Positions 1-5,800 of a DNA stretch of 7,422 nt are shown piece after piece. The notes beneath the pieces are model-generated. The model searched no databases and was not told the DNA's origin. It was given only the letters and a program-made list of their open reading frames with translations. The translations under genes were made by a program, and so were the position numbers. Origin of the DNA: a bacterium. GTDB taxonomy: Bacteria; Chloroflexota; Dormibacteria; UBA8260; Bog-877. Numbering within the stretch: position 1 is the stretch's first letter; the number at the start of each line of letters is the position of its first letter. The stretch spans positions 1 to 7,422 of the forward strand of contig JAJYWT010000022.1 in the NCBI GenBank assembly GCA_021791345.1, in the 5' to 3' direction.

Positions 1-576
1 CTCATCCGCGTCCACCGCGCACACCACCCCACGGGCGCGCTCCACACCGGCCCGCCGCAGGACCTCCTCCGAGGCGGCGTCGCCCTCCAGGAAGAGCCGC
101 CCCTCGCGTGAGAGGCGGCCCACCGCCTCGGGGTTGTTGTCGATCGCCAGATAGGGCACCCCAGCCCGCTCCAGCTCCGCCACCACCTGGGTTCCGATGC
201 GCCCATAGCCGCAGAGGATGAAGTGGCCACGAAGTGCCGAGACGTCCCGCTCCAACTGCCGTGCCATCCTCCACCGGCTCAGCTGGCCGCCGCTCACCAG
301 CTCGGCGAAGAGCCCGAGCGAGTAGAGCATAGTCCCCACTCCGATCACGATCAGGCCGATGCTGAAGAGCCGACCCGCCAGGGAGAGCGGATGAACCTCC
401 TGGTAGCCCACGGTGGAGACCGTGATGACGGTCATGAAGGCGCTGTCGGCGAGGTCCCAGCCCTCTATGAGCATGTAGCCGAGGGTCCCGCCGACCAGCA
501 CCGCGGCCAGCAAGAGAGCCGGGCGGGTGAAACGCCGCAGTGGGTGCTGGGACCAGGCTCCGTGGGCCGCGCTCAT
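1..576 (-). CDS. Two-TM potassium channel with RCK/TrkA-N domain (partial, C-terminus beyond left edge)
   Basis: This gene encodes a tetrameric-type K+ channel subunit of the plasma membrane gated by a cytoplasmic NAD-binding regulatory domain. Reading the minus strand from ATG at 576-574 gives 192 uninterrupted codons to the window edge. A short basic N-terminus is followed by TM1 (about residues 19-37), a pore loop with the filter TVSTVGYQEVHP (52-63), TM2 (about 67-94) and a linker. The RCK domain then begins with the dinucleotide-binding loop GYGRIGTQ (123-130) and an acidic residue ending beta-2 (AIDNN, D146), which in this fold usually favours NAD(H). The filter reads GYQE where classical channels have GYGD; this is a known sort of variant in bacterial Ion_trans_2/TrkA-N proteins. 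The rest of the RCK domain and any TrkA-C domain are outside the window. There is no Shine-Dalgarno upstream of the ATG, and a promoter-like pair sits close enough for leaderless translation. The family call is firm; the gating ligand and ion specificity are inferred. Confidence 0.9.
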   Translation of the reverse strand, partial: MSAAHGAWSQHPLRRFTRPALLLAAVLVGGTLGYMLIEGWDLADSAFMTVITVSTVGYQEVHPLSLAGRLFSIGLIVIGVGTMLYSLGLFAELVSGGQLSRWRMARQLERDVSALRGHFILCGYGRIGTQVVAELERAGVPYLAIDNNPEAVGRLSREGRLFLEGDAASEEVLRRAGVERARGVVCAVDADE

Positions 577-583
577 CTGGCCA

Positions 584-612
584 GTTGTAGCCCCCCAGAG
601 CCGCCCGCACAA
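584..612 (-). promoter_or_regulatory. Candidate promoter of the potassium channel gene
   Basis: On the minus strand, TTGTGC (plus coordinates 607-612) and TACAAC (584-589) are separated by exactly 17 bp, resembling a sigma70-type -35/-10 pair with 3/6 and 4/6 consensus matches. The -10 box ends 7 nt before the ATG at 576, so transcription would start at or next to the initiator codon and the mRNA would be leaderless. This agrees with the absence of a Shine-Dalgarno. Matches this weak can arise by chance in a 109-bp spacer. Confidence 0.35.
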
Positions 613-670
613 GCGCGGGGCCAGGACCACCTCCCCGGCTCACACAGGGGGGACCACCGGCCCCGGCCGA

Positions 671-676
671 TATCCT
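671..676 (+). promoter_or_regulatory. Candidate -10 box of the glycosyltransferase gene
   Basis: TATCCT stands out in an otherwise very GC-rich spacer and ends 9 nt before the ATG at 686. That distance would place the transcript start at or just before the start codon, giving a leaderless or nearly leaderless message. No good -35 element is visible 16-18 bp upstream, where the sequence is a run of G. The evidence is weak. Confidence 0.28.
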
Positions 677-685
677 GGGCGGCTG

Positions 686-2293
686 ATGGTGCACGTCCCT
701 GAGGCGCGAGCTCTGCATGAGCGATGGGACGCGTCCTGGCTCGGCCAACACCCGCAGCGCAACCTGGCCTGGGCGGCGGCCATCCTGGGCCTCGCCATCC
801 GCTGGGCAACCCTGGTGATGACCGGGCACCTCGCCGGCTCCTGGGAGTACGACGACGCCGTCTACTTCGGCACCGCGGTGCAGATGGTGCATGGGCTGGT
901 CCCCTACCGGGACTTTGTGCTCATCCAGCCGCCGGGGGTGCCCCTGGCGCTGACCCCGGTCGCCCTGCTCTCATACCCCTTCGGAACCCACACGGCCCTG
1001 GAGGTCGCTCGCGCCCTCGTTCCTTTGGTCTCCTTCGTCAACGTGCTCCTGCTGGGACGGCTGCTGCGCCACCGCTCCCCCCTGGCGGTGGCCACCGCCT
1101 GCCTGGTGCTGGCCCTCTTCCCGGACGCCATCCTGGCCTCCAGCGCCCTGCTTCTGGAGCCCTTCCTCAACCTGTTCTGCCTCCTGGGACTTCTGGCGCT
1201 CTTCTCCGGGGACCGGCTCACCCCGCGGACCGACCTCACCATCTGGGCCGGATTGGCGTTTGGGGTCGGGGGGACCATGAAGACCTGGGCCGTCATCCCC
1301 CTGGCCGCCGTGGCCTTGGTCCTGCTCATGAGGGGAAGGGTCGCCCAGGTGATCGTCCTGGCGGTGGCGGCGGGGATCGGCTTCCTGCTGCCGTGCCTAC
1401 CCTTCGTGCTCCTCTCGCCGGGCCCCTTCATCCACCAGGTTTTCCTGGATCAGCTGGGGCGGACCGGCCAGGCCGGCCAGCCGATCCTGGTGCGTCTCGA
1501 GTTCATGACCACCGTATGGCCCGGCTTGGGGGTGCCCCCCGGACACCGCTACCAGGTGCTGGCCGCCGGGGCGGCGGCCGTTCTGCTCGCGGTGTTCGCC
1601 GCCGCGTTTGCCGCCCTGCCCGGGGAGGGCAGCCGCCGGCTTCCCACCCAGCTGGAAGGCTTCACCCTCCTCAGCACCGTGCTGGTCGGGGTCGCCCTCT
1701 GCTGGCCGGCCGAGTTCTTCTACCACTACGCGGCCTTCCTGGCCCCCTTCCTGGCGCTGCTGCTTGGGCTGGCGGTAGCCCGAATGGAGCGAATTAGGCC
1801 GCAGCTGGTGGCCGCCCTGGTGGCGGTGGTTTTCGTGGCAGGACTGCTGCACGCGGCAGCCATCCCGGCCCTTTTGCAGCGGGCCCAGGACCCCTCGGCA
1901 CTGCTCGCCACCACCATCCCCAGCGGAGCGTGCGTCGTCACGGACGAGACCGAGTACACCGTGAACGCCGATCGGTTCCTGGCCAAACAGAAAAGCTGCC
2001 CGGTCGTGGTGGACGCTCTGGGGACCACCATCTCCATGTCCGGCAGTCAGGTGCCCTCCAGCCCTGCGGCCCAGGCCGCCGCTCCCGCCTGGCTGGGCTA
2101 CTTCTCCCGTGCCACCTACCTCCTCCTGACCCCGCTCAGCGGAGACCGCATCCCCTGGAACCGTCAGTTGGAGAGCTACGTGGAGCGCAACTTCCACCCG
2201 GTGCTGCAGAGCCCGGTCCTGGTCCTGACGCGGAACCCAGCTGCGCCCAGCCCCCTGGCCCTGCCCCTGCCACCGGTTCCTCCGGCATCCTGA
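686..2293 (+). CDS. GT-C fold membrane glycosyltransferase (GT39/GT87-like)
   Basis: This is a 535-aa polytopic membrane protein that probably transfers a sugar from a polyprenyl-phosphate donor on the outer face of the membrane. After about 25 soluble residues come TM1 (about 27-45) and an extracytoplasmic loop with the acidic pair EYDDAVY (D56, D57), the usual GT-C catalytic position, followed by PYRDFVLIQPPG (73-84). Many hydrophobic helices follow (around 107-126, 132-150, 155-174, 185-215, 219-245, 290-310, 325-342, 345-365, 372-395), including LLLEPFLNLF (156-165) and FFYHYAAFLAP (344-354). The C-terminal 140 residues are a soluble domain with CVVTDETEYTVNADRFL, a pattern I associate with actinobacterial GT-C proteins, and a proline-rich tail. 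I chose ATG 686 because the frame upstream, open back to 527, would add 53 residues that overlap the channel start and do not look protein-like. Acceptor and sugar are unknown. The next gene begins 57 bp downstream. Confidence 0.8.
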   Translation: MVHVPEARALHERWDASWLGQHPQRNLAWAAAILGLAIRWATLVMTGHLAGSWEYDDAVYFGTAVQMVHGLVPYRDFVLIQPPGVPLALTPVALLSYPFGTHTALEVARALVPLVSFVNVLLLGRLLRHRSPLAVATACLVLALFPDAILASSALLLEPFLNLFCLLGLLALFSGDRLTPRTDLTIWAGLAFGVGGTMKTWAVIPLAAVALVLLMRGRVAQVIVLAVAAGIGFLLPCLPFVLLSPGPFIHQVFLDQLGRTGQAGQPILVRLEFMTTVWPGLGVPPGHRYQVLAAGAAAVLLAVFAAAFAALPGEGSRRLPTQLEGFTLLSTVLVGVALCWPAEFFYHYAAFLAPFLALLLGLAVARMERIRPQLVAALVAVVFVAGLLHAAAIPALLQRAQDPSALLATTIPSGACVVTDETEYTVNADRFLAKQKSCPVVVDALGTTISMSGSQVPSSPAAQAAAPAWLGYFSRATYLLLTPLSGDRIPWNRQLESYVERNFHPVLQSPVLVLTRNPAAPSPLALPLPPVPPAS

Positions 2294-2298
2294 CCCGC

Positions 2299-2304
2299 TA
2301 TAGT
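2299..2304 (+). promoter_or_regulatory. Candidate -10 box upstream of the DoxX gene
   Basis: TATAGT (5/6 match to TATAAT) lies in the 57-bp gap just after the glycosyltransferase stop. It would start a transcript near 2311 with about a 40-nt leader. The best -35 at usual spacing (GTTCCT, 2276-2281) is poor and inside the preceding gene. A small GGGG/CCCC hairpin (2324-2327 with 2333-2336) lies in the putative leader. DoxX could instead be read through from the glycosyltransferase. Confidence 0.35.
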
Positions 2305-2337
2305 TGTACCGGCAACCATCGGTGGGGAGACACCCCT

Positions 2338-2345
2338 GAGGAGGA
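2338..2345 (+). promoter_or_regulatory. Shine-Dalgarno of the DoxX gene
   Basis: GAGGAGGA lies 5 nt before the GTG at 2351. It is a strong ribosome binding site and fixes GTG 2351 as the start. Confidence 0.8.
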
Positions 2346-2350
2346 CACCT

Positions 2351-2809
2351 GTGAAGCGATCGGACCTGGGGCTCCTGGCCCTTCGCCTCGCCGCCGGATC
2401 GATGTTGGCCGTCCATGGCCTGCCCAAGCTGATGGGGGGAGAGGGGCGGACCGCCCCAGCGTGGCTGAGCCGCCTCATGGGTCCGAACTACCAGGCCGCA
2501 TGGGAGCGGAGTGGGCCGGTTAACTTTGGCAAGGCCCTCTCCAACATGGGGGTCCCCATGCCGGAGATGGCGGCAAGGGCCAGCGGGCTGGCGGAGCTGG
2601 GCGGCGGCCTGGGGCTGATGGCTGGGGCGGGTACCCCGGTGGCGGGCCTGGTGGCCGCCGGCAACATGGCGGTTGCCGTCCGCGGAGCGCACTGGAAGCA
2701 GGGTTTCTACGGCCAGGGTGGGTACGAGTTCCCCCTCCTTCTGGGGGCGGCGGCGCTGGCCCTGGCGCTCACCGGTCCCGGGCGCATCTCGGTCGACCGC
2801 TGGTTCTGA
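2351..2809 (+). CDS. DoxX family membrane protein
   Basis: The product is 152 aa with about four hydrophobic segments, the usual size and layout of DoxX/DUF417-like proteins of the inner membrane. Recognisable family features are the first helix ending in HGLPKL (22-27, within LRLAAGSMLAVHGLPKL), the GLAELGGGLGLMAGAGTPVAG segment (79-99), a histidine after the third helix (H114) followed by KQGFYGQGGYEFPLLLG (116-132), and a final helix ending ALTGPGRISVD. Residues 28-65 form a larger than minimal loop containing a predicted short amphipathic stretch. DoxX proteins have been linked to thiosulfate:quinone oxidoreductase in archaea and to thiol redox stress in mycobacteria, but most members, including this one, have no assigned reaction. 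The GTG start is supported by an excellent ribosome binding site. The stop lies 9 bp from the stop of the convergent zinc-ribbon gene. Confidence 0.85.
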   Translation: MKRSDLGLLALRLAAGSMLAVHGLPKLMGGEGRTAPAWLSRLMGPNYQAAWERSGPVNFGKALSNMGVPMPEMAARASGLAELGGGLGLMAGAGTPVAGLVAAGNMAVAVRGAHWKQGFYGQGGYEFPLLLGAAALALALTGPGRISVDRWF

Positions 2810-2812
2810 TCG

Positions 2813-2831
2813 GCGGGCTCAGAAGCCCCGC
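2813..2831. terminator. Weak stem-loop between convergent genes
   Basis: GCGGGCT (2813-2819) can pair with AGCCC-C-GC (2824-2831), with one bulged C and a four-base CAGA loop. It straddles the 9-bp gap between the DoxX stop and the zinc-ribbon stop, where a bidirectional terminator would be expected. No T-run follows on either strand, so intrinsic termination activity is doubtful. Confidence 0.25.
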
Positions 2832-3118
2832 TGGGGGTCGTTGATCAGGGCCACCTCCCCGCAGTTGGGGCAGACCATGACGTGCACCAGCACGTTGCGC
2901 TCGGTGGCCTGGTTCAGCAGATTGTCGAGACCGCTGCCGAGGAGAAGGTCGGCACCGACGCCGAAGCCCCGCTGCAGCCCCCCGGTCCGGATGGTGTGGG
3001 GCCCGCGGTACTCCATCTGCGTCTGGCAGCCGGCGCAGTTGTGCGGCGGCAGCTCCGCCCCGGGCTGGATGTTCCCCATGCCCTGGGCCATCGACTCGAG
3101 GTTCTTGAAGAAGCTCAC
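2819..3118 (-). CDS. Small zinc-ribbon protein, function unknown
   Basis: The product is 99 aa with two CxxC knuckles: CAGC (C28, C31) and CPNC (C83, C86), which together can bind one zinc ion. Between them lie MEYRG (35-39), IRTGG (43-47), a glycine-rich stretch GFGVGADLLLGSG (51-63) and a beta-like VLVHVMVCPNCGEVALI (76-92). The order CxxC, a 'YRG...IRTGG' stretch, a Gly-rich loop, then 'V.VCP.CG.V.L' is one I recall from small stand-alone bacterial zinc-ribbon proteins of unknown role. No catalytic motif, signal peptide or TM segment is visible, so a cytoplasmic location is likely. Residues 1-20 (MSFFKNLESMAQGMGNIQPG) could form a short helix. The start is GTG with GGAGGA upstream. It lies 42 bp downstream of, and on the same strand as, the DUF488 fusion gene, so the two may be cotranscribed. 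Specific function: not known. Confidence 0.75.
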   Translation of the reverse strand: MSFFKNLESMAQGMGNIQPGAELPPHNCAGCQTQMEYRGPHTIRTGGLQRGFGVGADLLLGSGLDNLLNQATERNVLVHVMVCPNCGEVALINDPQRGF

Positions 3119-3124
3119 CTGAAT

Positions 3125-3130
3125 TCCTCC
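3125..3130 (-). promoter_or_regulatory. Shine-Dalgarno of the zinc-ribbon gene
   Basis: Read on the minus strand, GGAGGA is followed after 6 nt (ATTCAG) by the GTG start at 3118. This decides the start and gives the gene its own strong translation signal, so it is not merely coupled to the upstream DUF488 gene. Confidence 0.75.
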
Positions 3131-3160
3131 CGCACAGCTAGTCCGGTACCACTGCCGGCA

Positions 3161-3796
3161 TCAGGTTAGCGATTCAGCTTTTCGCAGCCATGAGTGCAGC
3201 ACCCGGGCCGCCGAATGCTCCAGATCACGGGTTGCCGTAACCAGGGTCAGGGTCCCAGCATTCCGCAGCTCGGCGATCGTGGCCAGCGGCTTCGCCCACT
3301 CGGCAGAGCTGAGCTCTTCCTGGTACCGGCGGGAGAACTCCGGGAACGCCTCCGGGCGGTGGCCGTACCAGGCGCGAAGCGCGGCGTTCGGGCCTGCCTC
3401 CGGCAGCCAGGAGTCGATGCGCCCATCCGCGCGGGAGATGCCCCGGGGCCAGAGACGATCCACCAGCAGCCGGTGCCCATCCTCGGGAGTGCGAGGTTCA
3501 TAGAGGCGGACGAGACGCAGGGGGTGCTCGCCCGGCAGGACAGCCGGGAAGTGCTGAGTCACCGCTTCGAAGTGCTCGCATCGGAGCAGCCACTCGCGGG
3601 CCTTGGCGGGGGTGAGGGGGCTGAGCGTCTCTCCCGTCACCCCATCCCGCCAACGCCGGAGGACCCAGCTCCCAGCCCCGGTCAGGCCCAGCGCCTCGTG
3701 CTCTTCGGAGGTGCCGGTGGCGAAGGAGACCTCATTGCCGGCGGCGCACGTGGTCGCCTCGGGGAACCACGCTACCACGACCTCAGCCTGTTCCAC
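3161..3796 (-). CDS. DUF488 (YeaO-like) protein with an extra N-terminal module
   Basis: This is a 211-aa predicted cytoplasmic protein. The C-terminal half (about 94-205) is a complete DUF488 domain, shown by RLYEPRTPEDGHRLLVDRLWPRG (97-119), WLPEAGPN (130-137), the WYGHRPEAFPEFSRRYQEEL region (143-162) and the closing TLVTATRDLEHSAARVL (184-200). Stand-alone YeaO-type proteins are roughly 115-120 aa, so about 90 residues are additional. That N-terminal part contains WVLRRWRDGVTGE (44-56) and SPLTPAKAREWLLRCEHFEAV (59-79). It resembles, from memory, small free-standing proteins of high-GC bacteria with a 'G.WVL.RW...PEEAREWLLR' layout, without a function I can name. DUF488 proteins have no established biochemical role. 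The start is GTG at 3796 with GGAGGG 9 nt upstream. The gene is divergent from kdp and lies upstream of the zinc-ribbon gene on the same strand. Domain assignment is firm; function is unknown. Confidence 0.8.
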   Translation of the reverse strand: MEQAEVVVAWFPEATTCAAGNEVSFATGTSEEHEALGLTGAGSWVLRRWRDGVTGETLSPLTPAKAREWLLRCEHFEAVTQHFPAVLPGEHPLRLVRLYEPRTPEDGHRLLVDRLWPRGISRADGRIDSWLPEAGPNAALRAWYGHRPEAFPEFSRRYQEELSSAEWAKPLATIAELRNAGTLTLVTATRDLEHSAARVLHSWLRKAESLT

Positions 3797-3805
3797 CTGC
3801 CGGGT

Positions 3806-3811
3806 CCCTCC
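3806..3811 (-). promoter_or_regulatory. Shine-Dalgarno of the DUF488 fusion gene
   Basis: GGAGGG on the minus strand precedes the GTG at 3796 by 9 nt. It supports translation of the whole 211-aa product including the N-terminal module, rather than an internal start giving DUF488 alone. Confidence 0.65.
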
Positions 3812-3838
3812 GCAGCCCTGGTCCAGACGTCTTGGCGG

Positions 3839-3844
3839 ATGTTA
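3839..3844 (-). promoter_or_regulatory. Possible -10 box for the DUF488 gene
   Basis: TAACAT (minus strand) fits TAnnnT and lies 42 bp upstream of the DUF488 start codon, giving room for a short leader. No convincing -35 is visible 16-18 bp further upstream. This is a weak call, listed because the element is AT-rich in a GC-rich spacer. Confidence 0.2.
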
Positions 3845-3890
3845 GTCCGACTCGAGCCTTGGCCGGTTCGCATCCCGTCCGCGGCCCAGG

Positions 3891-3926
3891 GGCCACTTTT
3901 GACACCTTCTTGACGCGCTAGTGGCC
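3891..3926 (+). promoter_or_regulatory. Candidate kdp operator: tandem TTGAC repeat inside an inverted repeat
   Basis: TTGACA (3899-3904) and TTGACG (3910-3915) are direct repeats with an 11-bp period, one helical turn. They are enclosed by perfect 7-bp inverted arms GGCCACT (3891-3897) and AGTGGCC (3920-3926). OmpR/PhoB-type response regulators, the class to which KdpE belongs, bind direct repeats of this period, so this is a plausible KdpE-type site; that assignment is inference. Either TTGAC copy could also be a -35 element, but no good -10 follows at 16-18 bp, as would be expected for an activator-dependent promoter. The element ends 11 bp before the first small ORF of the operon and is the only obvious structure in the 3797-3937 spacer. 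Confidence 0.4.
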
Positions 3927-3937
3927 ATGCTCCGGAC

Positions 3938-4021
3938 GTGGCTGACCTCCTACTCATCCTGGCATCCCTGCTCTTCGTAATCCTCTGCCTGGCCGCCATC
4001 GCCGGCCTGGACCGCCTGTGA
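3938..4021 (+). CDS. 27-aa hydrophobic peptide preceding kdpF
   Basis: GTG at 3938 opens a 27-codon frame ending at TGA 4019-4021. The peptide starts MADLLLILASLLFVILCL, continues with a few small residues and ends GLDRL. It is a single predicted TM helix with a short charged tail, the same overall shape as KdpF. Its GTGA end overlaps the KdpF start by four bases, typical of translational coupling. The frame cannot start further upstream without meeting the stop at 3911. No Shine-Dalgarno precedes it. From memory, short hydrophobic ORFs ending in a similar C/D/E-R-L tail sit before kdpF in other high-GC genomes, usually unannotated; I cannot verify this here. It may be a second small Kdp subunit, a leader peptide that couples translation into kdpF, or a chance frame, though the last seems unlikely given its composition and position. 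Confidence 0.55.
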   Translation: MADLLLILASLLFVILCLAAIAGLDRL

Positions 4022-4107
4022 CCACCCAGCAGATCATCTTCCTCGGCCTGGCCGTCATCCTCTTCGGCTACCTGGTGTACGCCCTCCTGCGCCCGGAGCG
4101 CTTCTGA
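4018..4107 (+). CDS. kdpF: Potassium-transporting ATPase subunit KdpF
   Basis: This is a 29-aa single-TM peptide that stabilises the KdpFABC K+ pump in the membrane. The sequence begins MTTQQIIFLGLAVILFGYLV and ends YALLRPERF, with the (F/L)xPERF tail characteristic of KdpF. The length matches the family (about 29 aa). The start is GTG at 4018, inside the last codons of the preceding 27-aa ORF (GTGA overlap), with only a weak GGA 6 nt upstream, so translation is probably coupled. Its stop is one base from the kdpA start. Confidence 0.88.
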   Translation: MTTQQIIFLGLAVILFGYLVYALLRPERF

Positions 4108-4108
4108 G

Positions 4109-5800
4109 GTGCATTTCGCCCTCACGCTGCTGCTCCTGGCGGCTGTCCTGGCACTCTCCTGGCGATACCTGGGGAGCTATCTGGAGGCCGTCTACTCGGG
4201 GCGTGTGCGCTGGTTGTCTGGGGCCGAGCGGGTCGCCTACCGCCTCCTCGGGGTGGATCCCGGGCGCGAGCAGCGCTGGCGCGAATACGCCGTGTCCCTG
4301 GTGCTGTTCTCCGGGGCATCCCTCCTCTTCACCTATGCCCTCCTCCGTCTCCAGGGGCAGCTGCCGCTCAACCCCCAGCACCTCCGAGCGGCATCCCCCC
4401 TCCTCAGCTGGAACACCGCTGTCTCCTTCCTCACCAACACCAACTGGCAGAACTACGCCGGCGAGACCACCATGTCCTATCTCAGCCAGATGGCCGCCCT
4501 CACCGTCCAGCAGTTCACCTCGGCGGCCGTGGGGATGGCGGTGGCGATCGCCCTGGTGCGCGGCTTCAGCCGGGCCGGCGCCAGCACCATCGGCAACTTC
4601 TGGGTGGACACCGTCCGAGGGTGCCTCTACGTGCTCCTGCCCATCGCCTTCGTGGCCGGGGCGCTCTTCGTGGCCCAGGGAGCAGTCCAGACGCTGGCCG
4701 GGCCGGTTCTCATCCACGATGTGCTCAACGGCGCCACCCAGCTGATCCCCCGGGGGCCGGTGGGGTTCATGGAGTCGATCAAGCAGCTGGGCACCAACGG
4801 CGGGGGGTTCTTCAACGCCAACGGCGCCGACCCCCTGGAGAACCCCACCCAGCTCACCAACCTGCTCTCCGTCGCCCTGCTCCTCTGCATCCCGGTGGCG
4901 CTCACCTACACCTTCGGCAAGATGGTGGGCTCGCGCCGCCAGGGACTGGCATTGCTGGCAGCCATGGGCCTCATCTTCGCCGTCTGGACGGGGTTCACCG
5001 GGTACGCGGAGTCGCAGCCGAATCCGGCGGTGGCGGCGGCCGGAGTGGTGGCCCAGCCCCAGGGCAACATGGAGGGCAAGGAGGTGCGCTTCGGGGTCCT
5101 GGACTCCACCCTCTACGACGTCGCCTCCACCCAGACCTCCACGGGTTCGGTGGACTCGACCCCGGACTCCTACACCCCCATGGGAGGATTCGGCCTCCTC
5201 ACCGGCATGATGCTGGGGGAGATCACCCCGGGAGGTGACGGCAGCGGCCTCTACACCCTGCTGCTCTTCGCCATCATCGCGGTGTTCATCGGCGGCCTGA
5301 TGGTCGGCCGCACCCCCGAGTACCTGGGCAAGAAGATCCAGGCCCGGGAGGTGAAGCTGGCCAGCTTGGGCGTGCTGGTCATGCCGGTGACGGTGCTGGT
5401 GATCACCGGGATCGCCACCGCGCTCCCCGCCGGGCGGGCAGGGGCGTTCAACTCCGGCCCCCACGGCTTCACCGAGATCCTCTACGCGCTCACCTCCCAG
5501 GGCAACAACAACGGGTCCGCCTTCGCTGGCCTCAACGGCAACACCGCCTTCTACAACCTGGCCGGCGGCGTCGACATGCTGGTCGGCCGTTTTGGGGTCA
5601 TGCTCCCGGTGCTGGCTCTGGCCGGAGCGCTGGCCGGCAAGCAGGCGATCCCGGGATCCCTCGGCACCTTCCGCACTGACAACGCCACCTTCGTGGTGCT
5701 TCTGCTGGGGGTGATCCTCATCGTGGGCGGGCTCACCTTCTTCCCCGCCCTCTCCCTGGGCCCCTTGCTGGAGCAGCTCAGCCATGGGAGGTTCTTCTGA
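4109..5800 (+). CDS. kdpA: Potassium-transporting ATPase subunit KdpA
   Basis: KdpA is the K+-selective, channel-like subunit of the KdpFABC pump, derived from the superfamily of K+ transporters. It takes up extracellular K+ and passes it through a tunnel to KdpB. The 563-aa product is full length (E. coli 557). All four pore-loop regions are visible: [13 protein letters not shown] (107-119, Q114 at the place of E. coli Q116), [20 protein letters not shown] (227-246), the third loop around TSTGSVDS (343-350) and [14 protein letters not shown] (462-475). About ten TM helices surround them. The region [16 protein letters not shown] (367-382) and the [16 protein letters not shown] segment (395-410) are classic family blocks. 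The start is GTG 4109 with GGAG at 4095-4098, one base after the kdpF stop. The last codon overlaps kdpB (ATGA). Confidence 0.97.
   Translation: MHFALTLLLLAAVLALSWRYLGSYLEAVYSGRVRWLSGAERVAYRLLGVDPGREQRWREYAVSLVLFSGASLLFTYALLRLQGQLPLNPQHLRAASPLLSWNTAVSFLTNTNWQNYAGETTMSYLSQMAALTVQQFTSAAVGMAVAIALVRGFSRAGASTIGNFWVDTVRGCLYVLLPIAFVAGALFVAQGAVQTLAGPVLIHDVLNGATQLIPRGPVGFMESIKQLGTNGGGFFNANGADPLENPTQLTNLLSVALLLCIPVALTYTFGKMVGSRRQGLALLAAMGLIFAVWTGFTGYAESQPNPAVAAAGVVAQPQGNMEGKEVRFGVLDSTLYDVASTQTSTGSVDSTPDSYTPMGGFGLLTGMMLGEITPGGDGSGLYTLLLFAIIAVFIGGLMVGRTPEYLGKKIQAREVKLASLGVLVMPVTVLVITGIATALPAGRAGAFNSGPHGFTEILYALTSQGNNNGSAFAGLNGNTAFYNLAGGVDMLVGRFGVMLPVLALAGALAGKQAIPGSLGTFRTDNATFVVLLLGVILIVGGLTFFPALSLGPLLEQLSHGRFF
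5786..5791 (+). promoter_or_regulatory. Shine-Dalgarno of kdpB inside the end of kdpA
   Basis: GGGAGG lies 8 nt before ATG 5800 and within the last codons of kdpA. It supports ATG 5800 over the nearby out-of-frame ATG at 5784. Confidence 0.65.

Noticed and set aside
527..685. N-terminal extension of the glycosyltransferase by 53 residues
   Set aside because: It would overlap the divergent channel start, has no ribosome binding site, and reads as non-protein-like Arg/Gly/Pro/Thr sequence before a clear start at ATG 686.
2..892. Long minus-strand frame (296 codons) over the channel gene and into the glycosyltransferase
   Set aside because: Its translation is rich in Gly, Arg, Pro and His without motifs, while the frame one base away gives a clear K+ channel with pore loop and Rossmann motif. 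It is a high-GC shadow.
1397..2692. 431-codon minus-strand frame opposite the glycosyltransferase and DoxX genes
   Set aside because: It runs across two real genes and their spacer, is Gln/Gly/His-rich and has no recognisable motif.
2826..2836. CCCC-GCT-GGGG mini-palindrome near the zinc-ribbon stop
   Set aside because: It lies inside the last codons of the gene, has a stem of only four pairs, and such GC runs are common by chance in this composition.
3194..3913. 239-codon plus-strand frame opposite the DUF488 gene
   Set aside because: The DUF488 motifs on the minus strand are decisive, and this frame has no motif or ribosome binding site.
3927..3980. 17-codon frame starting ATG 3927 and overlapping the 27-aa ORF
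   Set aside because: It lacks a ribosome binding site, its residues (Trp/Ser/Cys mix) show no pattern, and it does not reach kdpF. A leader-peptide role cannot be excluded but nothing supports it.
4055..5785. 576-codon minus-strand frame antisense to kdpA
   Set aside because: The composition is low-complexity His/Gly/Glu/Gln typical of antisense frames in GC-rich genes, and kdpA on the plus strand is unmistakable.
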